From Mesotaenium endlicherianum (taxonomy: Eukaryota; Streptophyta; Zygnematophyceae; Zygnematales; Mesotaeniaceae): 64,000 bases of DNA. The stretch spans positions 68,766 through 132,765 of the forward strand of contig WELA01013479.1 of assembly GCA_009602735.1 (NCBI GenBank). The letters are read 5' to 3'. Below the pieces are notes generated by a model. That model was given only the letters and a program-made list of their open reading frames with translations, did not search any database and was not told where the DNA came from. Of the stretch, positions 24,067 through 36,000 are shown one piece after another; positions within the stretch are counted from its first letter, which is position 1; every line of letters begins with the position of its first letter. Position numbers and translations under genes: made by a program.

Positions 24067-27000
24067 CTTGGGACATGACCACATTTGCAAAATGCAGCAG
24101 AAGAAGAGCAGCCTTCGAGGACCCTTCGCCTGCCTGCAGACCCATTCCTTTGCTACCATGTTCCCCTGCAACTACAGGATGGAGGACATGTGTCATCTGT
24201 AATTGCAGCCAACAGCTAAGAAGCACGCATAGAGACAACGCTTGCCTCACAGGCACGCTGCAAAGAGTAAGACACGCATACCTGGGCTGCCACGTCAATG
24301 ACAAAGTACACCTGGCGCAACACGGTGATGTTCCTGGACTTGGACGCCCTCTGCTCGCGCTGTGGCTCCGTGATAGGAGCCAGAGCCTGCGAGGGACCTT
24401 CAGGGGACCCAAAGTGCTCCTCGTTCCACTCCACCTCCCTGGCTGCTCCAACTGGATGGCTAGGGTCGTCGTCCCGCGACCAGATGACAGGGGCATCTTT
24501 GCTGACGGTGTGCTTGTACCCCTTCACGTCCTCAAACATGACCCCATACGCCGTCAGCACCTCCTCCGACTGCGCCGCCCAGTAGGCGTCCAGGTACTTG
24601 TTGCCCACCACCCTCTTCAGCGGCTTGAGCCTGTGGTCTGCCTTCTCCACGACCACAAATCGCGCTGCTGCTTCCTGCATGCAGGCAGGGACGGGACAGG
24701 GCGGCAGAAACGCATGGTGACCACTCAGCGCTCTGCAGCCAGCAAGAAGTGGATGCTCTCAATGGCAACGGAACTGCAAATTCCCACCCTCCGCAACTCC
24801 CAAATCCCAACCTCCGGATTTGACAAGCAAGGAAGAGCTGAAAGCATCTGCAGGTGACAGCAAGAGTGCTGGCAATCACTGTGCGGGCGATGCTGACTGC
24901 TGCTGCACAGTGCTTGAGGTGCGCATCCCCAGCCTCAAATAGTTACCCTTTGGATTGTATCTTGGGCCAGATGAGAGAGAGACGGGGTACCTTGATGGTG
25001 TGCTTCCAGAGGGCCCACAGGGCCCACACCATGAAGGCGGTGTAGATCACCAAGAGAGGCACCGCCAATCCAATCCCCACAGACGTCCCCCCTGCAGTCA
25101 TTCCCACACGGAAGAACGCAGAATGATCACACAGGGGTGGCACAGGAGGCGCATCGCTTGAGCCCGGCTAGCCTGAAGCCAGCCCCTCACCGCACCGTGC
25201 AATAGCTCCTACAGGCATGCGCCAGCAACAAGAGCGGAGCAGGCATGGCACGCCGCTCAGTCGGAGGTTGCCGGGATAGAAGCGGCACGACACCAGGATA
25301 GCTCGAGCTTCTTTGGTGGTCCCCCAATAAGCATGCGAGAACTAATGATGCGAGGGCCATGATGCCGGGACGCCGTGTGTGTGTGGGGGTTTTCTGTGAG
25401 CCTTACCCCGCAGGAGCGCTGCTGCAAGGGACACGACGCCAGCAAGGGCGACGCAGAAGAAGAAGACCTGGAAGCGGGGGTAGATCAGCAGGTCTGGCAG
25501 GCCCCAGCCCAGCTTGCGCTCCACGCGCGGCCACAGGTACTGGAGGGCGCAGACAAGCGCCAGCAGGCATCCGAGGTAGAACAGCACGCGCGCAGCCCTT
25601 CTCAGCCTGCAGCAATGGCCCACGCCCAAACGACACATTCTCCACACTCCCTGAGACACTGGCCCGTAGACAGCGGACAAGAAAATATCGGACAGCAGGA
25701 AAGCACCGTGACACCGTGCATCCCCTTTCAGAAACTAGAATCCACCCCCCCCCCCTCCCCCTCCACCAAAGAAGTAGCCAGGAGAAGAGCAGAAGGAGAA
25801 ACTTTTGGAGGAGACTTACCCGTTGGCTCCTGGATCTGCCAGGTGCTCCTGAAGCTGCGAGTCCGCATAGCTTGAAAAGCCTTCCTGTGGGCCCACAGAC
25901 AGGCAGCCGCGCAAGCGTGCATCACACATGTCAACACACAGTGAAGCCTCATCCGTCCAGGCACTCAGCTTGCTTCCTCGCCTCTGGAGGAGAGAGACCA
26001 CTACTTTGCAAAGGCTGCGTTGCATTGATACTAGTACATCCAGACACTCAGCTTGCGTCGTCTCTTCTGGAGGAGAGAGACAGTCACTTCGCAAAGGCTA
26101 TGTTGGGTCGGTACTAGTACAGGCATGTCCACTTCAAACAGGGATGAGGGGAAGGGTCCCGAACTTCCAACATGTGAGTCTTTGAGGAGCCAGGCTGGTA
26201 GGGAGGATACGTACATCTGTGAGGAACGCCACGTACTCCGAGTTGGCAAGGTTCTGAAGCGTGCTGCAGCCGCCATCTGCCCCTAAGCCCTGGTCGCCGT
26301 TGCAGTCAGGCGCAGGGGCGGGCCCGGGCGCTGGTGCAGGGGCAAGACCTCCCCCAATGTTTCCTCCCCCACCTTGACCTCCTCCCGATGGGGGTCCCTC
26401 ATTAGCTCCTCCATTGTCTTCACCTGCTCCTCCTTGCAATCCACCAGTCGAACTGCGCAGTGCCAGGTGTGCCAGGTGCGGGGAGCAGCAGACATCACGT
26501 TATTGTGGAATGTGTGTGGCCTCCAAGTACGCTCACTGCTGGCAGGTGAAGCGACAGGAGGACTAACAGTGAAAATAGGAGACGAGCAAAAAACCACGAC
26601 GTATTGCAGCAGTATGGGCAAGGACCACTTTTCGGGCAAGTCTTTGAATAAGGATGCCAAGTAAAAAAGAAAGGCGATGCAAATAGACTTGCAGATGGCA
26701 ATTACATCAAAAAGTCTGCATGGAAGAGTTTGTAAGGCGAAGATGCGAGCAGAGGAGCGGGCCAAAGGATCTGCAGTGGTAGGATAAACATACGCCGCTT
26801 TGGACACAGCCCCTAAAGGAGCAGCCGCGGAAGTTTCCTGTGGGGCAGCAACAGAGCTGCCTCCAGGAGCGCTGGCAGCTGTCCTCTTGCTCCCAAATAG
26901 CGCGTCCTCAAAGGGCATCTTGATGTCGAAGTTTGCAAACCCGCTGGAGCTGGCAGCCGACTCGTAGTTTGGGGGGAAGGTGACAGCTGTCTGGCTCGTG

Positions 27001-30000
27001 AGCGCAAAGCTCTGCACGCGTGTGATGGCGTGCTGCAGCGACAGAATGGTGTGCTTGAGTGTCAGCGAGTGAACATCCACGATGAGCTAAGATGGTAAGA
27101 CTATGAAAGAAAGTTCCCTCAAGCCCTGCACTACGAAGGTAATGCTGGGCCACCATAAGTTGTGGCACTACTGACACTAGTGCGTCTCAACGAAAAGAAC
27201 TGATTGATCCACCATGTGCTGCCATATCTGCATGCTTCTCTAGCGTACAGAGTGCACAGAAATCTAGTAGGGCGTCAAAAGATGATCATAGAAGTGTACC
27301 ATGGGATGGATAGAGCTGTGGATATGCGTTGTTGACAGAGTGACTGCCCCTGCACAGAAGCTTGGGACCACAAGAGCTGCACCAACGAGAGTTCCGGCTA
27401 CTGCCATGGCGCCCACAGCTATGCCCTTGGTCCGTTTGTCTGTCGTGTCTGCACAGTTTACATGAGCATGAAGAGTTCATTCCCACCACCATGTCAAAAA
27501 AATTATAGCTTGCCTAACTCGTCAGTACCAAAAGTGAAGTAGTAGACAAGCAAAAGCTAGCCAAAGTATACCACACACTTAAAGCTGCAGGGATTTCTGG
27601 GCACCGTGACGGGAACACTCACATCGAGTAACTCTCAAGACTTTGGAGGGCAGCGACGGGTGGCCCCCATAGTCAGTGGCAGCACCGGCCGGGAGATAGA
27701 CCTCAGCTGTGCTCGAGGGATTGATTGCAATGTCAACCCCGTAGACTCCTCCACTGGCCAATTTCACGAACCTGGACAAGCCCAGCGCGCACGGGAGCTC
27801 CATCAGCAGCCAAGACTAGCGAGCTCTCACATTTGGAGCAGCGGAGATGGGTGTTGGTGATGAGAAGACAGGGCACCGTACAAACTTCAGCGGGCAGGCT
27901 CTGCTGAGGCAGCAGACTTCAGAACCAGAGGGACTAACTTGACGAAAGACACTCCCCGCCTGTGCGGAGAAGCAACAGTGAGACGCTGCTGCTCCCTCCC
28001 TCTCAGGTTGCTCACAAGGAAGCTGCTAGCAGCTGACAGATGTCGGCATGACTGTACCCGACGACGGTGGCGTTCTTGAGGCTGATCTTGGCGGGACTGA
28101 ACCCAAACACCTGCTCCTGGAAGTTGACGGCGAACGTGTACGTGGCCGCCGTTGTGATGGGCTTGGTGTCGCTGAGCGCAACAAACTCAGGCGTGGGTCG
28201 CGCCACATCTGGTCCATGCACACAGCAAGGACCAGCAATGGGTCAGCCGAGGTGCATTCCTGGAGCCTACCTCAAACAACGGCAATGAAGGGGGAGCTGT
28301 TATTACAATTACAAAAGCTTTGCGAGATGGAGGGAGCCTTTTGGGGGGGNNNNNNNNNNNNNNNNNNNNNNNNNNNNNNNNNNNNNNNNNNNNNNNNNNN
28401 NNNNNNNNNNNNNNNNNNNNNNNNNNNNNNNNNNNNNNNNNNNNNNNNNNNNNNNNNNNNNNNNNNNNNNNNNNNNNNNNNGGGGGGGGGACAAGTAGAC
28501 GGACCGTAAAAGAAGGTGGCCACGGAGCTGTCGACCTGCACGTTCAGGTTGCCCGCAAAATCCGGCACCGACAGGCTCTTCACGCCAACCTTGACGACCC
28601 CGGCTCTGATGGGCGGTGCGCGCAACTGCAGAGCACCGCACTTGTTGCTCAGTACACATGCAGAGAATGGGTTTCAGCACACGCAAGAAAGCAACGACGC
28701 GGGCCTAAGCCCTACCACTCAACAAGAAACAGGGCCCTGTTGTGCTGCAAGCAAAGACTGCCACCGGCGATGTTCTCAGTCTCTCACTGAAGAAGTGTAA
28801 GGCAGGCCCGTCAAATCCACATCCTATCTAGCATGCTGGTGCATTGCTCATGTACTTTGCTGCCAACTTGCAGAGTCACTGTCTGGCCAGAAGAAGGCAG
28901 GGCAGGTGCAGAGCCATGCTACGCTGCTTGGCCAGAAGAAAAGCATACATACATAATTGCAGGGGCTGCCCATCAAAATGCCTACCAGGAAGAGCTGCCC
29001 CAATTCTATCCAGCTCATGAATCTGCACACACCTGAATGAAGTAGCGTGTCGCTCCTCCATCCACCACAATGGCCTTGCTTGAGACGACCGCCTTCGAGG
29101 CCTGTCCACGTCCACATCCCGACAGGATTTAGCGAGGACTTCGTCATGACCATTTCCAAACCTTTTCGTACGAGCAGCACCCATGAGGCACGCGGCAAGA
29201 ACAGCGCTGAGTTTCGTGGAGTTGGGCAAGATGCAATTCCAGACAAGCTTTTTGCACAGCCAAGCAAATATGCGGATACGGGGCACTCACATCCACAAGC
29301 CCACTTGTGCCACAGTCCTCAATACATGGTCAGGCTGCAAGTAGCCCACTTGTTATACGCGCAGGCTGAAACAATGGCCTCGACACTACTATTCTCACCT
29401 GGCTGCTGCTACTGCTGCTGCTCCCGCCGATACTATCTTGAGAGATGATGCCGATAGCCTCATCCTGCGACACCATTTCACCATGCTTAGATTCAGCACA
29501 GGCGCTCAAACAGCTGTGAAGTTTTTAGAAGTGGCCATCATTATTTTCCCAGAACAATGGACACACAACGCTTCAATTACTCTCTTTATCCCTTCACAAC
29601 CCAAGGCATGTACGTTCTATTAGATAATTTCAACAGAGAAGGAAACTGCCCCTCTCAAGCAGAATGACTGGATGCCCCACTGACCTAGTGAACGTTTGAC
29701 CATTCTATGTCAAAGCAAGATCTAATGGTTGGAAGCGCTAATTGGTGCTGCCTACGAGACGCCCCTCCAAGGCTGGAGATGGCTGCGAGGCTGACACCAG
29801 TCAAAGGGACCAGACATCACTTACCTTTGCAATAGGGCAGCCTACTGTAGGGTCAGGCCTCAAGGTGACAATTTCCGCGCCCTCTGTCAGCTGGAGATTT
29901 GAAGAGTTGATGGATGTCTTCACAGGCTTGCTGATGCACAGCGAGAAGGGAATGAGCGACGAGTTGGTCCAGGTGCGGATGTTGACGCGCGTGCCATTCA

Positions 30001-33000
30001 GCTCCACGGGCTGGAACCCAAAGAGGGGGTTCACCGTGACTACTGGGGGTGAGGTATCTGTTCACACCCACAAGAAGTTCCCGTCAGAGAGGAAACATGC
30101 AGCTAATTTGCAGCTGCTCAAAGCCATGCAAGCTCCTAAGAGTGCCTCCACTGCATCGCTCAACCCCTCTAAAAGGAGAGGGGCGATGGTGGTGCGCGCC
30201 ACACTTACCAACAGAGAAGTTGGTCAGATGAACGCCAGCAGCAGCCCCGTCAACGATCTTGCTCACTGTCAGCAGAAACGAATGCCTGCCGTCTGGCAGG
30301 TTGGAGTAGGAAGTTTCTTGCCACTCGTCAACTCTCCCAGCCCCACAGGGCTTTGCCCCTTGGAGGTCAAACTGCCCAGAAGAACAACACGACATCCTCG
30401 AGCGTTAGCATTCTCAAAAAGCAGGAGCAAAACATTATGCCCCAAAATGCATGCTGCACAAGATATGCAGACAAAAGTCTTGGCAACAGACGCACTTTAG
30501 CTACTCCACACTGCCGCGTACCTTGCAGCTGAACGTGCACCCGAGTGCACATCGACTGACGGCGTTCACTCCAGTCAGCCGCCACCTCAGAGTGACGTCC
30601 TTCTGGTTGGTGACGGACATGGAGCCGACGCTGGACAGAGAAGGGAACTCCAGCTCCAGCAGCGAGGGGGTGTTGACAATATCAGCATAGCTGAAGACTG
30701 GTGGCGCACCCGGGGAAGCAGAAATGCCGGGTGCCCCCGGTGTGGAGGGCACTCCCGGGGTTTGGATCTTGCTGGGAACCCCCGGCGACGCTGGAGAGGT
30801 TGGCGATAGAGGAGCTGCAGGTGTCAGTGGGATCGACGGAGCTACCGGCGTGCCAGGACTAGCGGGGGCTGCCGGACTTGATGGCGTGCTTGGGGCTGCA
30901 GGTGTTGCGGGAGTTGCTGGTGCAGCTGGCGTTGCCGGTGTCGCAGGAGCCTCGGGCACAGCAGGCGTTCCAGGAGCTGCAGGGGATGCGGGGACACCCG
31001 GGGCTAAAGGGGTCTCCGGAGCCATGGGTGCAGCAGGGGCTGCAGGCGTAGCAGGTGCAGCTGGGCTTCCTGGAAGTGCGGGGGACACAGGGACAGCTGG
31101 GGTGCCTGGAGCTGCAGGCTCTAGAGGAACACTGGGGGAGGGAGCACCACCAGGTGTGTCAGGAGCAGCTGGCACAGACGGAGTGCCAGGAGTAAGAGGA
31201 GAGCTTGGAACAGCGGGAGTGTTGGGAGCCACTGGGCTACCAGGTAGACTGGGAGAACCTGGTGCAAAAGGCGCACCAGGCGTTGCAGGCATGCCAGGGA
31301 GAGATGGGGCCACAGGCACAGGGAAGGTGCTCGGGCCAGCTGGCAGTCCGGGGGAAGAGGTCGGCCCTGGCACTGCTGGAGTACCCGGGGAAGTTGGCAT
31401 GCCCGGGAGAGAGGGCGATCCCGGCACAGTAGGAACGTCAGGGGCGCCTGGGCTTGTTGAATGGCCTGAACCGGGTGGTAGGCCTGACGGTGAGGGCATC
31501 CCCGGCACTGTAGGAGCGCCTGGGACAGGTGGCACGCCAAGGAAAGAGGGAATTCCTGGCACAGAAGGACTGCCGGGCGCAGGGGGCTCGCCAGGGGAAA
31601 AGGGAGTCCCTGGCATCGCTGGAATGTCGGGGACAGGTGGCACGCCAGGAGAAGAGGGAGTTCCTGGCACTGCAGGATTGCTGGGGACAGGTGGCATGCC
31701 AGGGGAAGAAGGAGTTCCTGGCACTGCAGGATTGCTGGGGACAGGTGGCATGCCAGGGGAAGGAGGAGTTCCTGGCACTGCAGGATTGCTGGGGACAGGT
31801 GGCACGCCAGGGGAAGAGGGAGTTCCTGGCACTGCAGGATTGCCGGGGACAGCCGGCACGCCAGGGGAAGCGGGAGTTCCTGGCACCGCAGGACTGCCGG
31901 GGACAGATGGCACGCCAGGGGAAGAGGGAGTTCCTGGCACTGCAGGACTGCCGGGGACAGATGGCACGCCAGGGGAAGAGGGAGTTCCTGGCACCGCAGG
32001 ACTGCCGGGGACAGATGGCACGCCAGGGGAAGAGGGAGTTCCTGACACCGTAGGACTGCCGGGGACAGGCGGCGTGCCTGGTGCAGAGGGAGTTCCTGCC
32101 ACAATGGGAATGCCGGGAACAGGTGGCGCGCTAGGAGACGAAGAAGTCCCTGGCACTGCAGGAGAGCCAGGGTTAGGTGGCGCACCAGGTGGAGAGCCAG
32201 GGACAGGTGATGTGCCAGGAGAAGAGGGAGTTCCTGGCACCGCAGGACTGCCGGGGACAGGTGGCACGCCAGGGGAAGAGGGAGTTCCTGGCACTGCAGG
32301 ATTGCTGAGGACAGATGGCACGCCAGGGGAAGAGGGAGTTCCTGGCACCGCAGGACTGCCGGGGACAGATGGCACACCAGGGGAAGAGGGAGTTCCTGGC
32401 ACCGCAGGACTGCCGGGGACAGATGGCACGGCAGGGGAAGAGGGAGTTCCTGGCACCGCAGGACTGCCGGGGACAGATGGCACGCCAGGGGAAGAGGGAG
32501 TTCCTGGCACCGCAGGACTGCCGGGGACAGATGGCACGCCAGGGGAAGAGGGAGTTCCTGGCACCGCAGGACTGCCGGGGACAGATGGCACGCCAGGGGA
32601 AGAGGGAGTTCCTGGCACCGCAGGACTGCCGGGGACAGATGGCACGCCAGGGGAAGAGGGAGTTCCTGGCACCGCAGGACTGCCGGGGACAGATGGCACG
32701 CCAGGGGAAGAGGGAGTTCCTGGCACCGCAGGACTGCCGGGGACAGATGGCACGCCAGGGGAAGAGGGAGTTCCTGGCACCGCAGGACTGCTGGGGACAG
32801 ATGGCACGTCAGGGGAAGAGGGAGTTCCTGGCACCGCAGGACTGCCGGGGACAGGCGGCGTGCCTGGTGCAGAGGGAGTTCCTGCCACAATGGGAATGCC
32901 GGGGGCAGGTGGCGCGCCTGGGAAAGAGGGAGTTCTTGGCACCACTGGAGAGCCCGGGACAGGTGGCGAGCCTGCTACCGCAGGACTGTCGGGGACCGCT

Positions 33001-36000
33001 GGCGTGCCAGGGGCAGAAGGAGTTTCTGGCACTCCGGGATTGCCGGGGACAGGTGGCGTTCCTGGGGCAGAGGGAGTGCCTGGCACTGCAGGACTACCGG
33101 GAACAGCTGGCGTGCCTGAGGTAGAAGGAGTTCCTGGCTCCGTGGGAGTGCCCGGGACAGGTGGCGTGCCTGGCACAGTAGGAGAGCCCGGGGCAAGTGG
33201 AGTGCTTGGAGAAGAGGGAGTGCCCGGGACAGGTGGCGTGCCTGGGGTAAAGGGAGTTCCTGGCACCGCAGGACTTCTGGGGACAGGTGGCGTGCCTGGG
33301 GCAGAGGGAGTGCCTGGGGAAGGTGGCGCGCCTGGAGAAGGGGGACTTCCTGAAACTTGGGGAGTGCCAGGGACAGGTGGCAATTCTGGGGAAGAGGGAG
33401 TTCCGGGCAGTGCTGGAGTGCCGGGGCCTGGTGGTGTTGTCGGGACGCCAGGCGCAGAAGGGCCTTGGGGTGCTTGAGGAGTTCCAGGCAAACCTGGAAT
33501 TTCCGGTACTGCAGGCGTGCCTGAAAGCAGACAACTCAAAGAGACGATTGGAGTCACATACGAAGATCACGCAAGGGCGACAACTGGCAGCAGCAATATT
33601 CTACCACAGGCCAAAGCAGTGGGTGACTAGTGGTACTTGAAGAGGGTGTGGTAGGAAGATGCAGCAGCAATCAACGGAGTGAAGATATAATGCCGATACC
33701 GAGCATGGTGTCAGGAAATCATAACCGCTTGGACAAGCAGGGACTTTGGGAATACCAGGAGCGGGGCTGTCGGGACTTGTAGGGACACCAGGAGTGGTAG
33801 GGACAAGGTTGTCGGGAGACCCAGGACTTGCAGGGGCACCAGGAGTTCCTGGTACAGGACTGCCAACTACTCCTGGACTAAGAGGGACACCTGGAGTCCC
33901 AGGGAAAGGGCTGCCAGGTATCCCTGGGCTGGCGGGTGTGTCTGGACTAGAACGGACATCAGGAGTACCAGGCACAGGGGTGCCAGGTGCCCCTGGACTA
34001 GCAGGGACACCTGGAGTCCCTGGCACAGTCCTACCAGGTGTACCTGGGTTGGCAGGGACAGGCACAGGGCTGCTAGGTGTTCCTGGACTAGCAGGGACAC
34101 TTGGAGTCGCTGGCACAGGCCTACCAGGTGTACCTGGGCTGGCAGGAAAACTCGGAGTCCCGGGCATAGGGCTGCCAGATGTCCCTGGACTAGCAGGCAC
34201 ACCTGGAGTCCCGGGCAAAGGGCTGCCAGGTGTAACTGGGCTGGCAGGGACACCCGGAGTTCCAGGCACAGGGCTACCAGGTGTTTCTGGACTTGCAGGA
34301 ACACCTGGGCTTCCTGGTTTAGGGCTGCCAGGGGTCGCTGGACTAGCAGGGATACTCGAAGGCCCGGGCACAGGGCTGGCAGGGACACCCGGAGCCCCTG
34401 GCACAGGGCTGCCAGGTGTCCCTGGGCTGGCAGGGACACCCGGAGCCCCAGGTACAAGGCTGCCAGGTGTTCCTGGGCTGGCAGGGACACCCGGAGTCCC
34501 AGGCACAGGGCTGCCAGGTGTCCCTGGGCTGGCAGGGACACCCGGAGTCCCTGGCACAGGGCTGCCAGGTGTCCCTGGGCTGGCAGGGACACCCGGAGTG
34601 CCAGGCACAGGGCTGCCAGGTGTCCCTGGGCTGTCAGGGACACCCGGAGTCCCCGGCACAGGGCTGCCAGGTGTCCCTGGGCTGGCAGGGACACCCGGAG
34701 TCCCAGGCACAGGGCTGCCAGGGCTGCCAGGAGTTTCTGGGCTGGGAGGGCCAGTGGGAGAACCAGGAGCGGGGATGTCTGGCGTTCCTGGACTTCTAGG
34801 TACATTGGGAGATGAAGGTATGGACGGAGCTGGGGCAGCAGAAGAACGGAAGAAACCAGGAAGAGAAGACACAATGTGATCAGAAGATACGTGCAGATAC
34901 ACATATGATCGTCACACCAGTTCCCTGCATGCATCTATTGACATCTATTGACAGTCCTGAAGGCCAAGTCGAGAGAGCATCACTACAGACTCACTGGGTG
35001 ACAACGACAAGTCACTTCAAGAGAAGCAGAAGCAAGTGCAAGTAAGTGACTTCAATGGGATAGCACAATTTTAAGGCTCTTCCGCAGACAGACACAGTTA
35101 GGCAAGCTTCTCTAGCAAGGACTCTGAACAGAAGCAGCCATGGGACGATTTGGTCCACTTTGAGTACAGGACTCACTAGGGGCAGAAGCAGGGAGCAACT
35201 AACGAAGCTCACACGAAACTCTTGGCAACAGAGACGTGAAGGTGGGTGGGGACAGGTGCGAAGACAGACAGGAACACCGAGAGACAGATGAGACCATGGG
35301 CAGAAGCAACGACAAAGAGGTGAAAACTTGAAGAGGGTCACTCATGGGGAGTGAACTTGGCAAGAGGAAAACAAAGAGAGAGTTAAGACTGTGAAGGAGA
35401 CCAACAGAGAGATGAGTAATGGAGAGGTGAGAAGATGCCTGCCACGGCAACAAAGAGGCGCAGAAGCACCCACGGATAGGTGAAGTCTAGAAAGATGGAA
35501 GTTACGAAGGAGGAGTACGGAGTAGAGAGTGCGAAAGTCCAGCGACGGATAGGTGAGAGAATAGACACAAGTAGCAGGGAGACGTAAGGGAGCAGAAGAA
35601 AACAGCACGGAGAGGTGACAATGCGGGCAAAAGCAGTACAGAAAGGGGAGTACAGTTGAAAACGGCAGGGAGAGGAGAGCAGACAGCAGCACGAGAGGTG
35701 GCAGTGAACACGAAAGCATCACGGAAAGGAAAGAGTACAGAGGTGAGCTGCACGGAGAGGTGAGGGTGCAGATGAAAACACCACGCAGAGGTGAGAAAGC
35801 AGACAACAGCAAGGGTCATGAGACAAAGCAAAAGAAGCACGGAGAGGTGAAAGCGAGGATGGAAGGAGCACGGAGAGGTGAGGGAACAGATGAAAGCAGC
35901 ATGGAGAGGTAGTCTACAGACAAAAATAGCTGTAAGGTGAGAGAACAAATGCAAGCACGGAGAGGAGAGAAAACAGCGACAAGCAGCATGGAGAGGAGCC

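Noticed and set aside
29290-29340. Possible extra small exon between exons 40 and 41
   Set aside because: It has an acceptor and a GTGAGT donor, but its length would upset the phase 0-0 join. Skipping it keeps the frame.
30724-33477. Plus-strand collagen-like protein of 917 codons
   Set aside because: It has no signal peptide or flanking exons. It is the predictable antisense image of a Pro-at-every-third-residue repeat whose minus-strand splice sites and phases fit the giant gene.
33746-34879. Second plus-strand collagen-like frame
   Set aside because: Same antisense effect over exon 36; the GXY register breaks once per 17-residue unit.
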